A stretch of 64,000 bases of DNA from Nostoc sp. KVJ3 (GTDB lineage Bacteria > Cyanobacteriota > Cyanobacteriia > Cyanobacteriales > Nostocaceae): the NCBI RefSeq assembly GCF_026127265.1, contig NZ_WWFG01000001.1:930001-994000 (forward strand), written 5' to 3'. Position 1 is the stretch's first letter. Each line of letters begins with the position of its first letter. This document shows, piece after piece, positions 43,799 through 52,804 of this stretch. The translations under genes and the position numbers were made by a program. The notes beneath the pieces were generated by a model. The model did no database searches. It had not been told where the DNA came from and worked only from the letters and a program-made list of their open reading frames with translations.

Positions 43799-45154
43799 AT
43801 GTATAGAGCTATTAAAGTTAGAATTTATCCTACTGATGAGCAGGAGCCATATCTAGCTCAGTGTTTTGGAAATACTCGATGGTTTTGGAATTATATGCTT
43901 AATGCCACGACTACCGCATACAAAGAAACTGGGAAAGGTCTTTCTAAAGCTGCAATGGACAAGTTGTTGCCAAGATTAAAGAAAGAGTATGAATGGTTAG
44001 GACTTGCCTACAGTCAAGTATTGCAACGAGTCACATTCAATCTTTCTAGTGCGTTTGTCAATTTTTTTGAAGGACGTGCTAAATTCCCTAACTTTAAATC
44101 TAAACATGGTAAACAATCGATTCAGTATCCCCAAAATGTGAAATTAATACCAGAAGACTCTGTAATTAAGTTTCCGGGTAGTTTGGGCTTAATGAAAACC
44201 GTGTTTCACAGACAACTTCCAGATGCAAAATTCACAACTGTAACAATATCGAAAAATGCAGATGGAAAGTATTATGCATCTATTCTTTTTAGCCAAGAAG
44301 ATACACCTATAGTTGCGATTAGAGAACGCCAGTCCGCTCAACGGGGGGAACCCCCGCACGCGGTAGGCTCCGCTATTGGTGTTGATTTAGGGCTAAAAAA
44401 CTTTGCTATCACCTCAGAAGGTTCAAAATACGACCTACCTAAGAAGCAATTAGCAAAGTTAGAAAAGAATCGGAAACGTAAACAGAAAAAACTAGCTAAA
44501 AAGACAGATAAAACTTCAAACAAACGTCGGAAAGCAAAACGTTTGTTTGCAAAAGTTTCTAGCAAAATAGCTAGAGTAAGAGTTGATTTTCTACACAAGC
44601 TATCTCGCAAAATAGCATCCGAAAACCAAGTAATTTGTGTAGAAAATTTGGCAGTTAAGAACATGGTTAAAAATCCAAACCTTGCCAAGTCTATATCAGA
44701 CCAAGGCTGGGGAATATTTCAAACTATGCTCAAATACAAAGCTGAAAAATTTGGTCACACCTACATCGAAATAGGTCGTTTCTTCCCATCATCACAGCTT
44801 TGTAGCAAAACACTACTACCAATCCCAATATTGCAAAAAGGATATGATTCATTGGTTGTGAGGTTTGTTGATTGTCCACACTGCCAAAAACAGCATGATA
44901 GAGACATTAATGCTGCGATAAATATTAGAAATGAAGGATTGCGACTTATGGCGTTAGGAACTAGCGCTTCTGCCCTTGGAGGGGATGTAAGACCAAAGTC
45001 TTCAGGACGTAAAAAATCTATGAAGTCTGAGGCAATCCCCAATGAATTGGGAAGCCTACACTGTACCGTCAGGGAGCGTGTAGGTAGTTCACAAGCTAGC
45101 AATTCCGCGTTTCAACGCAATAATGGCTGCCTGGGTGCGATCTTTGACATCTAG
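43799..45154 (+). CDS. tnpB: TnpB-like RNA-guided nuclease, possibly degenerate
   Basis: This 451-aa frame has a full TnpB layout: KVRIYPTDEQEPYLAQCFGN, YSQVLQRVTFNL, PNFKSK, then RuvC motifs with Asp in IGVDLGLKNFAITS, Glu in CVENLAVKNM and Asp in HDRDINAAINIRNE. The catalytic triad is therefore complete. Two flaws show. The zinc ribbon reads LCSKTLLPIP...DCPHC, lacking the second Cys of the first pair, and a GC-rich repeat is translated just before RuvC I (44321-44374). The last about 20 residues are encoded past the element's right end, antisense to the regulator gene. By family it cuts DNA with a guide RNA from the element's right end. Confidence 0.88.
   Translation: MYRAIKVRIYPTDEQEPYLAQCFGNTRWFWNYMLNATTTAYKETGKGLSKAAMDKLLPRLKKEYEWLGLAYSQVLQRVTFNLSSAFVNFFEGRAKFPNFKSKHGKQSIQYPQNVKLIPEDSVIKFPGSLGLMKTVFHRQLPDAKFTTVTISKNADGKYYASILFSQEDTPIVAIRERQSAQRGEPPHAVGSAIGVDLGLKNFAITSEGSKYDLPKKQLAKLEKNRKRKQKKLAKKTDKTSNKRRKAKRLFAKVSSKIARVRVDFLHKLSRKIASENQVICVENLAVKNMVKNPNLAKSISDQGWGIFQTMLKYKAEKFGHTYIEIGRFFPSSQLCSKTLLPIPILQKGYDSLVVRFVDCPHCQKQHDRDINAAINIRNEGLRLMALGTSASALGGDVRPKSSGRKKSMKSEAIPNELGSLHCTVRERVGSSQASNSAFQRNNGCLGAIFDI
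44321..44374. repeat. GC-rich repeat inserted in tnpB just before RuvC I
   Basis: It contains CGCTCAACGGGGGGAACCCC and CGCACGCGGTAGGCTCCGC. It is translated as RERQSAQRGEPPHAVGSA immediately ahead of IGVDLG, where TnpB proteins usually have a short linker. Confidence 0.65.
45055..45084 (+). ncRNA. Right-end hairpin of the TnpB element, putative guide-RNA region
   Basis: The 7-bp stem CCTACAC/GTGTAGG encloses TGTACCGTCAGGGAGC and is followed by TAGTTCAC. Right-end DNA of TnpB elements is known to be transcribed as the omega (re)RNA that guides the nuclease, with guide sequence from flanking DNA. The full RNA would begin inside the tnpB 3' end and run into the regulator gene. No expression evidence is available. 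Confidence 0.4.
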
Positions 45155-45718
45155 CTTGCTTAAAATTCGGTTGATATGAGTCTTCACTGTACTTTCACTA
45201 ATATTGAGAGCAGTGCTAATTTCTTGGTTGTTCATGCCCTGTCCGACTAACTGGAGAACTTCTAACTCACGATCGCTCAGTTCTGGAGCGGTCATCCGTT
45301 GGACTAGCTTGGCAGCCACGTTGAGGGGAATATACTGTTGTCCCCTGGTTACTGTCCGAATTGCTGTCAATAGTTCCTCTGGCTCAGAGTCCTTCAGTAA
45401 ATACCCCTTTGCCCCGGCTCGCAATCCTCGATAAATCTCTTCATCGGTGTCATAGGTGGTCAGCACAATAATTCGGGCATTGGGAAACTCATTGCAAATA
45501 ACCGTAATCGCCTGAACGCCTCCCATATCGGGCATCCGTAAATCCATCAAAGTCACATCAGGTTGCTGTTGCTGAAAAACTGCGATCGCCTCATGCCCAT
45601 TTCGCCCCTGACCAACAATGACAATATCTGGAGCCTCCTCTAACATTCCGATCAAACCCTGGCGGACAACAGGATGATCGTCCACAACCAGAACGCGAAT
45701 GCTACTGGGCTGATTCAT
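45089..45718 (-). CDS. NarL/LuxR-family response regulator, module 3
   Basis: This 209-aa protein has the receiver IRVLVVDDHPVVRQGLIGML with phospho-acceptor Asp in LMDLRMPDMGG and LLKDSEPEELL. Its HTH begins LSDRELEVLQLVGQGM and has STVKTHINRILSKLDVKDRT. Its start overlaps the kinase gene by 17 nt. The C-terminus KRGIASL aligns with the paralogs' ends. Its stop codon lies inside the TTCAC end of the TnpB element (45089-45092), so the insertion replaced the original stop by a new one without changing the protein. Confidence 0.92.
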   Translation of the reverse strand: MNQPSSIRVLVVDDHPVVRQGLIGMLEEAPDIVIVGQGRNGHEAIAVFQQQQPDVTLMDLRMPDMGGVQAITVICNEFPNARIIVLTTYDTDEEIYRGLRAGAKGYLLKDSEPEELLTAIRTVTRGQQYIPLNVAAKLVQRMTAPELSDRELEVLQLVGQGMNNQEISTALNISESTVKTHINRILSKLDVKDRTQAAIIALKRGIASL

Positions 45719-48700
45719 GCTGACTTAACCCCCGATTAATGGATACCACGATCTCTGTCCCTTGCTCTAAGTCACTTTGAATCTTTAATTCAGCTCTAAT
45801 GCGTTCAGCCCGTTCTGCCATCCCCAGTAAACCAAAGCCATTCCGCATCGCCTGTTTTTCTACATTAAATCCCTGCCCATCGTCTTTGATTCGCAAGCTG
45901 CATTGGGTCGGTTCATAGATCAGTTCAATGTGGATTTCACGTGCTTCAGCATGTTTGATTGCATTTGTCAAAGCTTCCTGCCCAATCCGAAACAGATTAT
46001 TTTCTAGATCGGAGGATAGGGGATAGGGTGTACCCATGACTTCGTAGACGATTTGGGTTGCGATCGAGGAGTTTAATTGAGCAGCAAGACGGCTTAAGGC
46101 ATCCTGTAAGTTACTGCTCTCTAAAAGGTATGGGCGGTGTAGTGCCTCTACTGAACGACGTGCCTCCGCAAGCCCAGAACGGGCTAAGTCGAGGATCTGA
46201 GTGAGGAGAGTTTGCGCTTTTTCTGGGTTTGCCGTTACCTTATTGGAGGCAGAGCGAGCATGAATGATAATACCTGTAAACGCTTGGGCTAAAGTGTCGT
46301 GAATTTCCCGTGCCATGTGATTGCGCTCTTCTAGAATGGAGGCTTCTTCGGCTCGTTTGCGATCGGTGATATCTCTTGTTAGCCAAATGACAGAATGTTC
46401 TGAAATGGGCGAGATGCGAGTTGCAAACCAGGTTTTCCACCCTCCCACGATCAAGCTATACTCAACCGTTAGGGGCTGCTGAGTGCTTAATGCTTGCCGA
46501 ATACAGCCAAGAAATGTATCGGCTTGCGATCGCTCAAAAATTTCGGAAAATGTTCGACCCACCTGTTCGTCAATCGGGTTAGATAATTTCTCTGACTCGA
46601 TCAGGGTTGCTCTCAAAATCCGCCCTTCTGCATTTACTACCAAAAGCGGATCGGGCATTGCACAAAAGAGCGCCTGAAGTTCTGCTTCGGAGGCTTGCAA
46701 CGCTTCTTCTGCTTGTTTTCGTCTAATTCCTAATGCAATCTCGCGGGCTGAAAACTCCAACGCCTCAAAGTTGGACGACGGAATGGGATGTCGAGTAAAC
46801 ATCGCTATAACTCCAACAAGCTGCTCATCCAGCAGTATCGGATAGCCCGCAAATGCCACCATGCCTTCTCGTTTTGCCCATTCTTTATCAATGGATGATT
46901 CATCAAACACATTGTTAGTCAACAGAGGACAGCGTTCCTGAGCAATTCGTCCAACTTTGAGGCTACCTACAGGAATTCGACTGTATTCACCATCAAGACG
47001 GGTATACATCCCCGCACTGGCTTGTAACTCCAAAACATTATTGTCTTTATTTAGCGTCCAAATCCGAGCAAATGCCGCATTAAAGTGCTTAACAACGGCT
47101 TGGGCACAGCGATGCAGTATCAAGGGCAAACTAGCACTTTGAGCCAAGGCACTATCCACATCGGCGCGAAAATCGGAGAGGATTGCCTGTTCTCGAAATT
47201 GAGCCTCGGACTGACGCAACACTTCTTCTGCTCGTTTGCGTTCGCGTAGCGCAGCTTGCTGTTCGCTAATATCTGTCATGAGACTGTAGAAGCCTCTCAC
47301 TTGGGCATTGCGATCGCCTTTGGCGCTGCCCCTTGGGCAATCAAAATCGGGGATCAAGGTCGCACTGATGCAGTGTCTACCAAGCGAAGAAGGGATTTCT
47401 GCTTCCAGGGTTACAGTTTGCCCTTCAAAGACTTGATTAATAAACGGCTCAAACCGTTTATAAACCGTCTCACCTAAAAGTTCATGAACAGATTTGCCCA
47501 GAATCTCATCACGGTTACGGCTAAACCAAACCTCATGGGTACGGTTGATAAATTGATAGCATCGATTGGCATCCACATAGCTGATCAGAGCCGGTAGAGC
47601 GTCGGTGATCAGCCGTAATTCTTGTTCTCGACCGCGCAGTTCTGCTTCGCTTTGCTGTAACGCGGCTGTTCGTTGGGCTACCTGTTGTTCTAAGGTGCGG
47701 TTGTAATTCGCTAAAAGATTTTCTGCTTTTTTACGTTCCGTAATATCTTCAAAGGCTCCGATCGCATAAGCCACATTGCCCTGTTCGTCAAAAACTGGAG
47801 TTCCCCATACCTCAATGGGAATGGTGGTGTTATTTTGGCGAATTTCTACATCGTCAATAGTGGTGCGATCGCCACTCAACGCCCGGATAACTGGCAGTTT
47901 CTCAGTAGGATAGATTTGATCAGTTCCCGCCTGATAAAATTGATAAACCTCTGCGATTTGATCCGGCGGCACGGCAGGGTCAATCGCTTTGCCCATTAAC
48001 TGAACGCCTCGTTGATTAGCGTAGTAAGGGCGACCAGTCGCATCCACTATTCCAATTCCCACTGGAACTGCTTCTAGAAATTGAGCCATCTGACTTTCAT
48101 TAGCGCGGAGCTTTGAGTAGAGCTTGGCATTCTCAATTGCGATCGCTGCCTGAGTGGATAGCAGATTTAAGACTTGCGTTCGCGTAGCGTCTCCGTTGGC
48201 GCAGCCTCCCGCAGGGAAGGAGACTCGCTCTGGTGTAAATGCCCCAGCAGCTAACCGATTTTCCAGATATAACACACCAACAAGCCGATTTTGATTCAGC
48301 AGTGGTAAACACAAAATGGATTGAGGCTGATAGTGTTGAATATATGGCTCATTAATAAAATTACCTTCACGAGTAGCATCATTTAAGATGACAGATTCAT
48401 GAGTACGAATAACATAATTAATAATTGATTCAGGTAGATGATTTGCAGTTGGGATAGATTGCAGCACTTGTGTAGCATAGACATTCTCACCCTCATTAAG
48501 TTCACTAGACGCTTCAATCACCCATTTTCCTGAGTTTTCTAAAATCAGAGAACCTGTTTGTGCGCCAGCATTTTCGATTAATATCTTCATCAAAGAACGG
48601 AGCAACTGCTCCAGTTCAATTTCACTCGAAATCGTTTGAGCTGCTTTCATCACAGCCACTAGATCGAAAGCAACATGCGAGGTATTCGAGGTAGTTCCAG

Positions 48701-51700
48701 CATTGGTGAGGATTGGTGTATAAGCCACGCTCGACTGTTCAGGAAATAGCTGCGGATAGCGAGTTTCTAAATCTTTGACTTTCGCAGTTGCTCCCCACCG
48801 TTCATAACAGTAGTGAGCTTCTTTCATATAGGTTTGGGCGATCTTTTGCCGACCTCGCACCAGATAATGTTTAGCAGCTAATTCATAGGCTAACGCCTCT
48901 TCCTGAATATATTCATTTTCCCTGGCTCCTTGAATTGCTTGTTCATAAAATTCCTCTGCTTCAAACCACTGACTGAGAACTCGTGCAGTCTCTGCTTGCA
49001 CCAGATGATATTTATGCAAACAATTCATTGGCGCATATTGTGCCCATTGCTTCATTTTCTCCTGACTAACCGTAACTTTTTTGAGGAGTTCCTCCTGCAC
49101 TTGAGTGCCGCTTTCGGAGTATATCGCTAGTCTTGCCAGCGCATCGTATAGATAGTAAAAAGGAGCAACAGGTGTGCCTGTTATTCGGATTAAATAACGT
49201 TCTGCTATGGTTGAGTTTTTAACTGCCTGAGCATACTCAGAAAATAGGTAGCACAGGATAAGTTTATGAAAATAGACATCAAAGGTTGCCGTTCCATCAT
49301 TTGTTACTTCATGTTGTGGCAATCCCTTTTCTTCGTTGTAGAATTCGCCAACTAGGTGAGTTAGGCTGACCGAAAAGCCCATCAAATTTGCGATCGTCTG
49401 CTGATATATTTTGTTCCAGGTTAGCGCCGTTTTCTGTTTGATTTGACGAATTGCTTCACTGTATTTCGTCATCTCGCGCTCAACTTCTACGAGTTCCTTT
49501 CCAACTGCATAAGATTGGAAGCAATAACAATGAGCGCAATAAGCAGCAAACTCTAAATCTCCAACTTCTAAACCTCTTTGGTAGGCTTCTAGCAAAGGTT
49601 GGATTGTGTTTCTAATATGCTCTTTCCAATGAATAATAAAGTTATTCACAATGAGTAATGTTCTAGCTGTGAGAGAATGAACATTAAGGTGTGACAATAG
49701 ATTTAGCGCAAGTTGTCCAAACTCGTACCCAATCTCAATGTTCCCACTCGTTCCACAAAGAATTAATCCGTAAAAAGCATAGGCAAAGGGAGATACAACA
49801 GCATTACCAGATTGAATTGATAAGTTTACTTGTTTAGACACAAGCAGAGGCATCAAATCAGGAGCCGCAATATAGGCAGCGATCGTGATGCTTGATAAGA
49901 TTCGCATCGCCGCCAACTTGTCCGGTTCGGTCATTTCCGGCAAATGGAGCAAGTCTTCGATTGGCTTCTGGCCAATGAGTGATGCGATCGCGTCTAGCTC
50001 AAGGTGAATCTCTGACTGAGTTGGCGTTTCAGGAAAACTGATTCCCAGTTGCTGCAAAACTTGCAATCCAGTGTTGATTGCTTCTAATGGCTGGTTCTGC
50101 GCGATGTCAGTTTGAATTTTGACTTCGTAAACTTTCACGATGTCGAAAACCGTTTTGGCTGCTTGCAGAACAACCACTGCCCAGGATTCTACCTGCTCAA
50201 AGTCGCCACACAAATACGCAACTTCTGTTGTTTCTGTATATAACTCTAAGGTCAGATCATAGTTAGTTTGCCAACTGGAGTCTGCCAGCCATGCTCTACC
50301 TCTGGCTAAATAGTTTTGAGCCACACTATAGGCGATCGCAGCTTTTGCTTTCTGTCCTGCGATTAAATTTAATCTAGCAATTTCATTGCGTTCTAGTTGA
50401 TCTGCAACAAGCTCAATTCCATGATTAAGATGATCGACAATTTCAAACAGTCGGTCTGATAGTCTCTCTGGCAAAATTTTTCCCAGGAGATTGCGACCAA
50501 TTTGTAAATGAACAATTTGTTTTTGCGACTCATCGATTAAGGTGTATGAGGCTTGCTGCACGCGATCGTGCAGAAACTTATACTCTTGAATTAACAAGTT
50601 TTCATCTAATTCAGATAGTGGTTGAATTAATCCAACTTGTATGGCTGTTAGTAAATCTTGAAAAACCGTTTCAGGTGGTTGATCACAAACAATCGATAGA
50701 GTATCTAAATTAAACTCAGCGCCGACGCAAGCAGCTAACCGGAGAATTTGCTGTGTATTCTCTGGCAGTTTCTTCAATTTAATCAGCATCAACTCCACAA
50801 CATTATCAGTGATATCTTGGGCTTGGATCTGAGCTATGTTCCACTGCCAGCTTAAGTCTTCAGCATCAAAGGTCAATAAATTTTCGCTATGCAGCATTCT
50901 CAAAAATTCACTGACAAAAAAAGGATTGCCCTCAGTTTTACGCAACACCAACTCAGCTAATGGACAAACTGTGTCTGCATTCCGATGCAGTGTCTCGGCA
51001 ATCAACTGATTCAACGGCTCAAGCGTTAATGGTGATAAGATAATTTCCTGAAGTACCGCCCCTTGTTTTCGCAGTCTCTCTAGCATTAATGCTAATGGAT
51101 GCGTTGGCTTCACTTCATTATCTCGATAAGCTCCAATTAAAAATAGTGATTGGGTTTGCTCATCCAGCAGCATCAACTCTATTAAATTTAGTGTTGCTGA
51201 GTCTATCCATTGCAAATCATCTAAGAATATCACCAGGGGATGTGATTCTGAACAAAACACCCGCACGAACTGCCCAAAAATCCGATGAAAGCGATTTTGA
51301 GCTTCAGTTGCTCCAACGGACGGTACAGGCGGCTGCTTGCCAACAATCAATTCAACTTCGGGGATCACATCAATGATGATTTGTGCGTTGTTTCCTAAAG
51401 CTGTAAGTAAGAGCGATCGCCACTGTTGCACTTGCTCGTCTGGTTCACCGAGCAATTGTTGTACCAATTTTTGCAGGGCATCTGCGATCGCACTGTAGGG
51501 AATATTGCGCTGAAATTGATCGAATTTACCAGAGATAAAATAGCCGCGTTTTTGGGTAATTGGTTTATAGATTTCTTGCACTAACGCAGATTTCCCAATG
51601 CCAGCATAGCCAGATACCAACATCATTTCGACTTGGAATTTTGGTTTGCCTCTTTGTTCGCTTTGTGAAGTTGTTTCTGAATTGTTTGGTAAAGAAGCAA

Positions 51701-52682
51701 CGCGATTTGATTCTGGACACGCTACGCGATCAAACGCCGCCAGTAACATTGCAACTTCCTTGTCCCGTCCATACAGTTTTTGGGGAATTTGAAACTTACC
51801 CGAAACGTCTTGAAGCCCAAGTTGAATGCTAGAGATTTGACCGATTTCTTCTAATTGTTGAACACAAATTTCTAAATCCGCTTTGATTCCCCAGGCACTC
51901 TGATAGCGATCTTCTGCATTTTTCGCCATCAGTTTGAGAATGATATCTGAAACTGGCTTAGGAATCGTTGTATTTATTTCATGAGGCGGAATAGGATGTT
52001 TGGCAATATGACAATGGACTAGTTCCAGGATATCTGTGGTGGGAAACGGCAGATATCCAGTTAGCAGTTCATAAAATGTCACACCAAGGGAGTAAAAATC
52101 GGTGCGGTAATCGAGTAAACGATTCATCCGCCCAGTTTGCTCTGGAGATAGGTATGCGAGTGTCCCTTCTAAAACATGAGGACTTTTGAAAGTCGGATTC
52201 GTGCGGTTAAATTGGGTGGCAATTCCAAAGTCAATAATTTTGACAACGCCAGTATCGAGATTGAGGACTATGTTTCCAGGGTTGATATCTTTATGAATGA
52301 CATTAGCTGCATGGATTCTGCCCAGAATGTCGCTTATAGCGATCGCAAGACTTAGAAATTGGGATAAGGGCATGGGGCAAAATATATCTGGGCGCTTGTG
52401 CATCCATTGCTCTAGGGACTCTCCCCCAAAATCTTCTAAGATAATCACCAGAGTGCGTTGATAGTCCTGCTGGCTGTATGCTTTGATAACTCCTTCTAAT
52501 TTTAGGGAGCGGGTAATTTTATATTCCTGTCTGTAGCGAGTTAGTTCTTGAGGTGAGGGATAATCAAGCTTTAGCATTTTTACGACGATCCCTACTACAT
52601 CGTCTCTGATGCCCCGATAAACTAGAGAATTGGAACTTTCGTATATTTTGTCTTGGATGGCAATACCAGGTAGAGCAATCAT
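45702..52682 (-). CDS. Giant Ser/Thr kinase - ATPase - GAF - PAS - GAF - PAS - histidine kinase, module 3
   Basis: This 2326-aa protein is a paralog of the kinase at 1947-8354. The order is Ser/Thr kinase (HKDINPGN, IDFGIA), STAND/AAA ATPase (GYAGIGKS; IFLDDLQWID), helical repeats, GAF, PAS and a second PAS. It then has, unlike kinase 1, an added GAF domain (from ADVDSALAQSASLPLILHR to LVGVIAMF) and another PAS in place of PAS3. HisKA_3 (His2128 in REIHDTLAQ) and HATPase_c close the protein. It contains two in-frame repeat insertions (47310-47340 and 48179-48225) absent from the paralogs. I chose the ATG at 52680-52682 (MIALPG) by alignment with kinase 1. Confidence 0.93.
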   Translation of the reverse strand: MIALPGIAIQDKIYESSNSLVYRGIRDDVVGIVVKMLKLDYPSPQELTRYRQEYKITRSLKLEGVIKAYSQQDYQRTLVIILEDFGGESLEQWMHKRPDIFCPMPLSQFLSLAIAISDILGRIHAANVIHKDINPGNIVLNLDTGVVKIIDFGIATQFNRTNPTFKSPHVLEGTLAYLSPEQTGRMNRLLDYRTDFYSLGVTFYELLTGYLPFPTTDILELVHCHIAKHPIPPHEINTTIPKPVSDIILKLMAKNAEDRYQSAWGIKADLEICVQQLEEIGQISSIQLGLQDVSGKFQIPQKLYGRDKEVAMLLAAFDRVACPESNRVASLPNNSETTSQSEQRGKPKFQVEMMLVSGYAGIGKSALVQEIYKPITQKRGYFISGKFDQFQRNIPYSAIADALQKLVQQLLGEPDEQVQQWRSLLLTALGNNAQIIIDVIPEVELIVGKQPPVPSVGATEAQNRFHRIFGQFVRVFCSESHPLVIFLDDLQWIDSATLNLIELMLLDEQTQSLFLIGAYRDNEVKPTHPLALMLERLRKQGAVLQEIILSPLTLEPLNQLIAETLHRNADTVCPLAELVLRKTEGNPFFVSEFLRMLHSENLLTFDAEDLSWQWNIAQIQAQDITDNVVELMLIKLKKLPENTQQILRLAACVGAEFNLDTLSIVCDQPPETVFQDLLTAIQVGLIQPLSELDENLLIQEYKFLHDRVQQASYTLIDESQKQIVHLQIGRNLLGKILPERLSDRLFEIVDHLNHGIELVADQLERNEIARLNLIAGQKAKAAIAYSVAQNYLARGRAWLADSSWQTNYDLTLELYTETTEVAYLCGDFEQVESWAVVVLQAAKTVFDIVKVYEVKIQTDIAQNQPLEAINTGLQVLQQLGISFPETPTQSEIHLELDAIASLIGQKPIEDLLHLPEMTEPDKLAAMRILSSITIAAYIAAPDLMPLLVSKQVNLSIQSGNAVVSPFAYAFYGLILCGTSGNIEIGYEFGQLALNLLSHLNVHSLTARTLLIVNNFIIHWKEHIRNTIQPLLEAYQRGLEVGDLEFAAYCAHCYCFQSYAVGKELVEVEREMTKYSEAIRQIKQKTALTWNKIYQQTIANLMGFSVSLTHLVGEFYNEEKGLPQHEVTNDGTATFDVYFHKLILCYLFSEYAQAVKNSTIAERYLIRITGTPVAPFYYLYDALARLAIYSESGTQVQEELLKKVTVSQEKMKQWAQYAPMNCLHKYHLVQAETARVLSQWFEAEEFYEQAIQGARENEYIQEEALAYELAAKHYLVRGRQKIAQTYMKEAHYCYERWGATAKVKDLETRYPQLFPEQSSVAYTPILTNAGTTSNTSHVAFDLVAVMKAAQTISSEIELEQLLRSLMKILIENAGAQTGSLILENSGKWVIEASSELNEGENVYATQVLQSIPTANHLPESIINYVIRTHESVILNDATREGNFINEPYIQHYQPQSILCLPLLNQNRLVGVLYLENRLAAGAFTPERVSFPAGGCANGDATRTQVLNLLSTQAAIAIENAKLYSKLRANESQMAQFLEAVPVGIGIVDATGRPYYANQRGVQLMGKAIDPAVPPDQIAEVYQFYQAGTDQIYPTEKLPVIRALSGDRTTIDDVEIRQNNTTIPIEVWGTPVFDEQGNVAYAIGAFEDITERKKAENLLANYNRTLEQQVAQRTAALQQSEAELRGREQELRLITDALPALISYVDANRCYQFINRTHEVWFSRNRDEILGKSVHELLGETVYKRFEPFINQVFEGQTVTLEAEIPSSLGRHCISATLIPDFDCPRGSAKGDRNAQVRGFYSLMTDISEQQAALRERKRAEEVLRQSEAQFREQAILSDFRADVDSALAQSASLPLILHRCAQAVVKHFNAAFARIWTLNKDNNVLELQASAGMYTRLDGEYSRIPVGSLKVGRIAQERCPLLTNNVFDESSIDKEWAKREGMVAFAGYPILLDEQLVGVIAMFTRHPIPSSNFEALEFSAREIALGIRRKQAEEALQASEAELQALFCAMPDPLLVVNAEGRILRATLIESEKLSNPIDEQVGRTFSEIFERSQADTFLGCIRQALSTQQPLTVEYSLIVGGWKTWFATRISPISEHSVIWLTRDITDRKRAEEASILEERNHMAREIHDTLAQAFTGIIIHARSASNKVTANPEKAQTLLTQILDLARSGLAEARRSVEALHRPYLLESSNLQDALSRLAAQLNSSIATQIVYEVMGTPYPLSSDLENNLFRIGQEALTNAIKHAEAREIHIELIYEPTQCSLRIKDDGQGFNVEKQAMRNGFGLLGMAERAERIRAELKIQSDLEQGTEIVVSINRGLSQHESAQ
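47310..47340. repeat. In-frame 27-bp repeat insertion in kinase 3 (second PAS)
   Basis: Kinase 2 reads PDFDDNAQVRGFYSL and kinase 3 reads PDFDCPRGSAKGDRNAQVRG at the same place. Nine codons are added, encoded by a sequence with GCGATCGCCTTTGGCGC and GCCCCTTGGGC. The insertion lies in a PAS loop and keeps the frame. Confidence 0.75.
48179..48225. repeat. In-frame palindromic repeat in kinase 3, inserted at a HIP1 octamer
   Basis: Kinase 1 has TTGCGATCGCTCTGCTG (3873-3889) at the place where kinase 3 has TTGCG, then 47 nt of repeat (TTCGCGTAGCGTCTCCGTTG and CCTCCCGCAGGGAAGGAGAC), then CGCTCTGGTG. The repeat replaces AT at the centre of GCGATCGC, adding 45 bp net. The protein gains 15 residues (VSFPAGGCANGDATR) in the GAF domain, between TPER and TQVLNLL. 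Confidence 0.85.
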
Positions 52683-52731
52683 AAAGCAACTCTTGAGAGG
52701 ATAGTCTGGCATAACTCAAACTATACACCAA

Positions 52732-52746
52732 TTCTCATTTTGAGAA
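52732..52746. promoter_or_regulatory. Palindrome upstream of kinase 3 (TTCTCA-TTT-TGAGAA)
   Basis: A perfect inverted repeat with 6-bp arms, 50 bp upstream of the kinase start. A related but imperfect sequence is at 8422-8435 ahead of kinase 1. Possible common operator; unproven. Confidence 0.35.
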
Positions 52747-52804
52747 TAATTACTTGCTCTTTGCTCCCATCGAAAATAAGTTTGAGTAAATAAGAGATTG
52801 ATAA

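Larger units (their letters stand above)
43766..45092 (+). mobile_element. IS200/IS605-type (tnpB-only) element inserted in module 3
   Basis: The element carries tnpB only. The right end is marked by a hairpin (CCTACAC...GTGTAGG, 45055-45084) followed by TAGTTCAC, and the left end is placed near TATTACC at about 43766 by the break in the small ORF. No tnpA is present. The exact left border is uncertain. It sits at the very 3' end of the regulator gene 45089-45718. Confidence 0.6.

Noticed and set aside
44338..44688. Minus-strand frame of 116 codons inside tnpB
   Set aside because: It is the reverse of the conserved RuvC-coding region and contains repeat-derived codons; no start signal.
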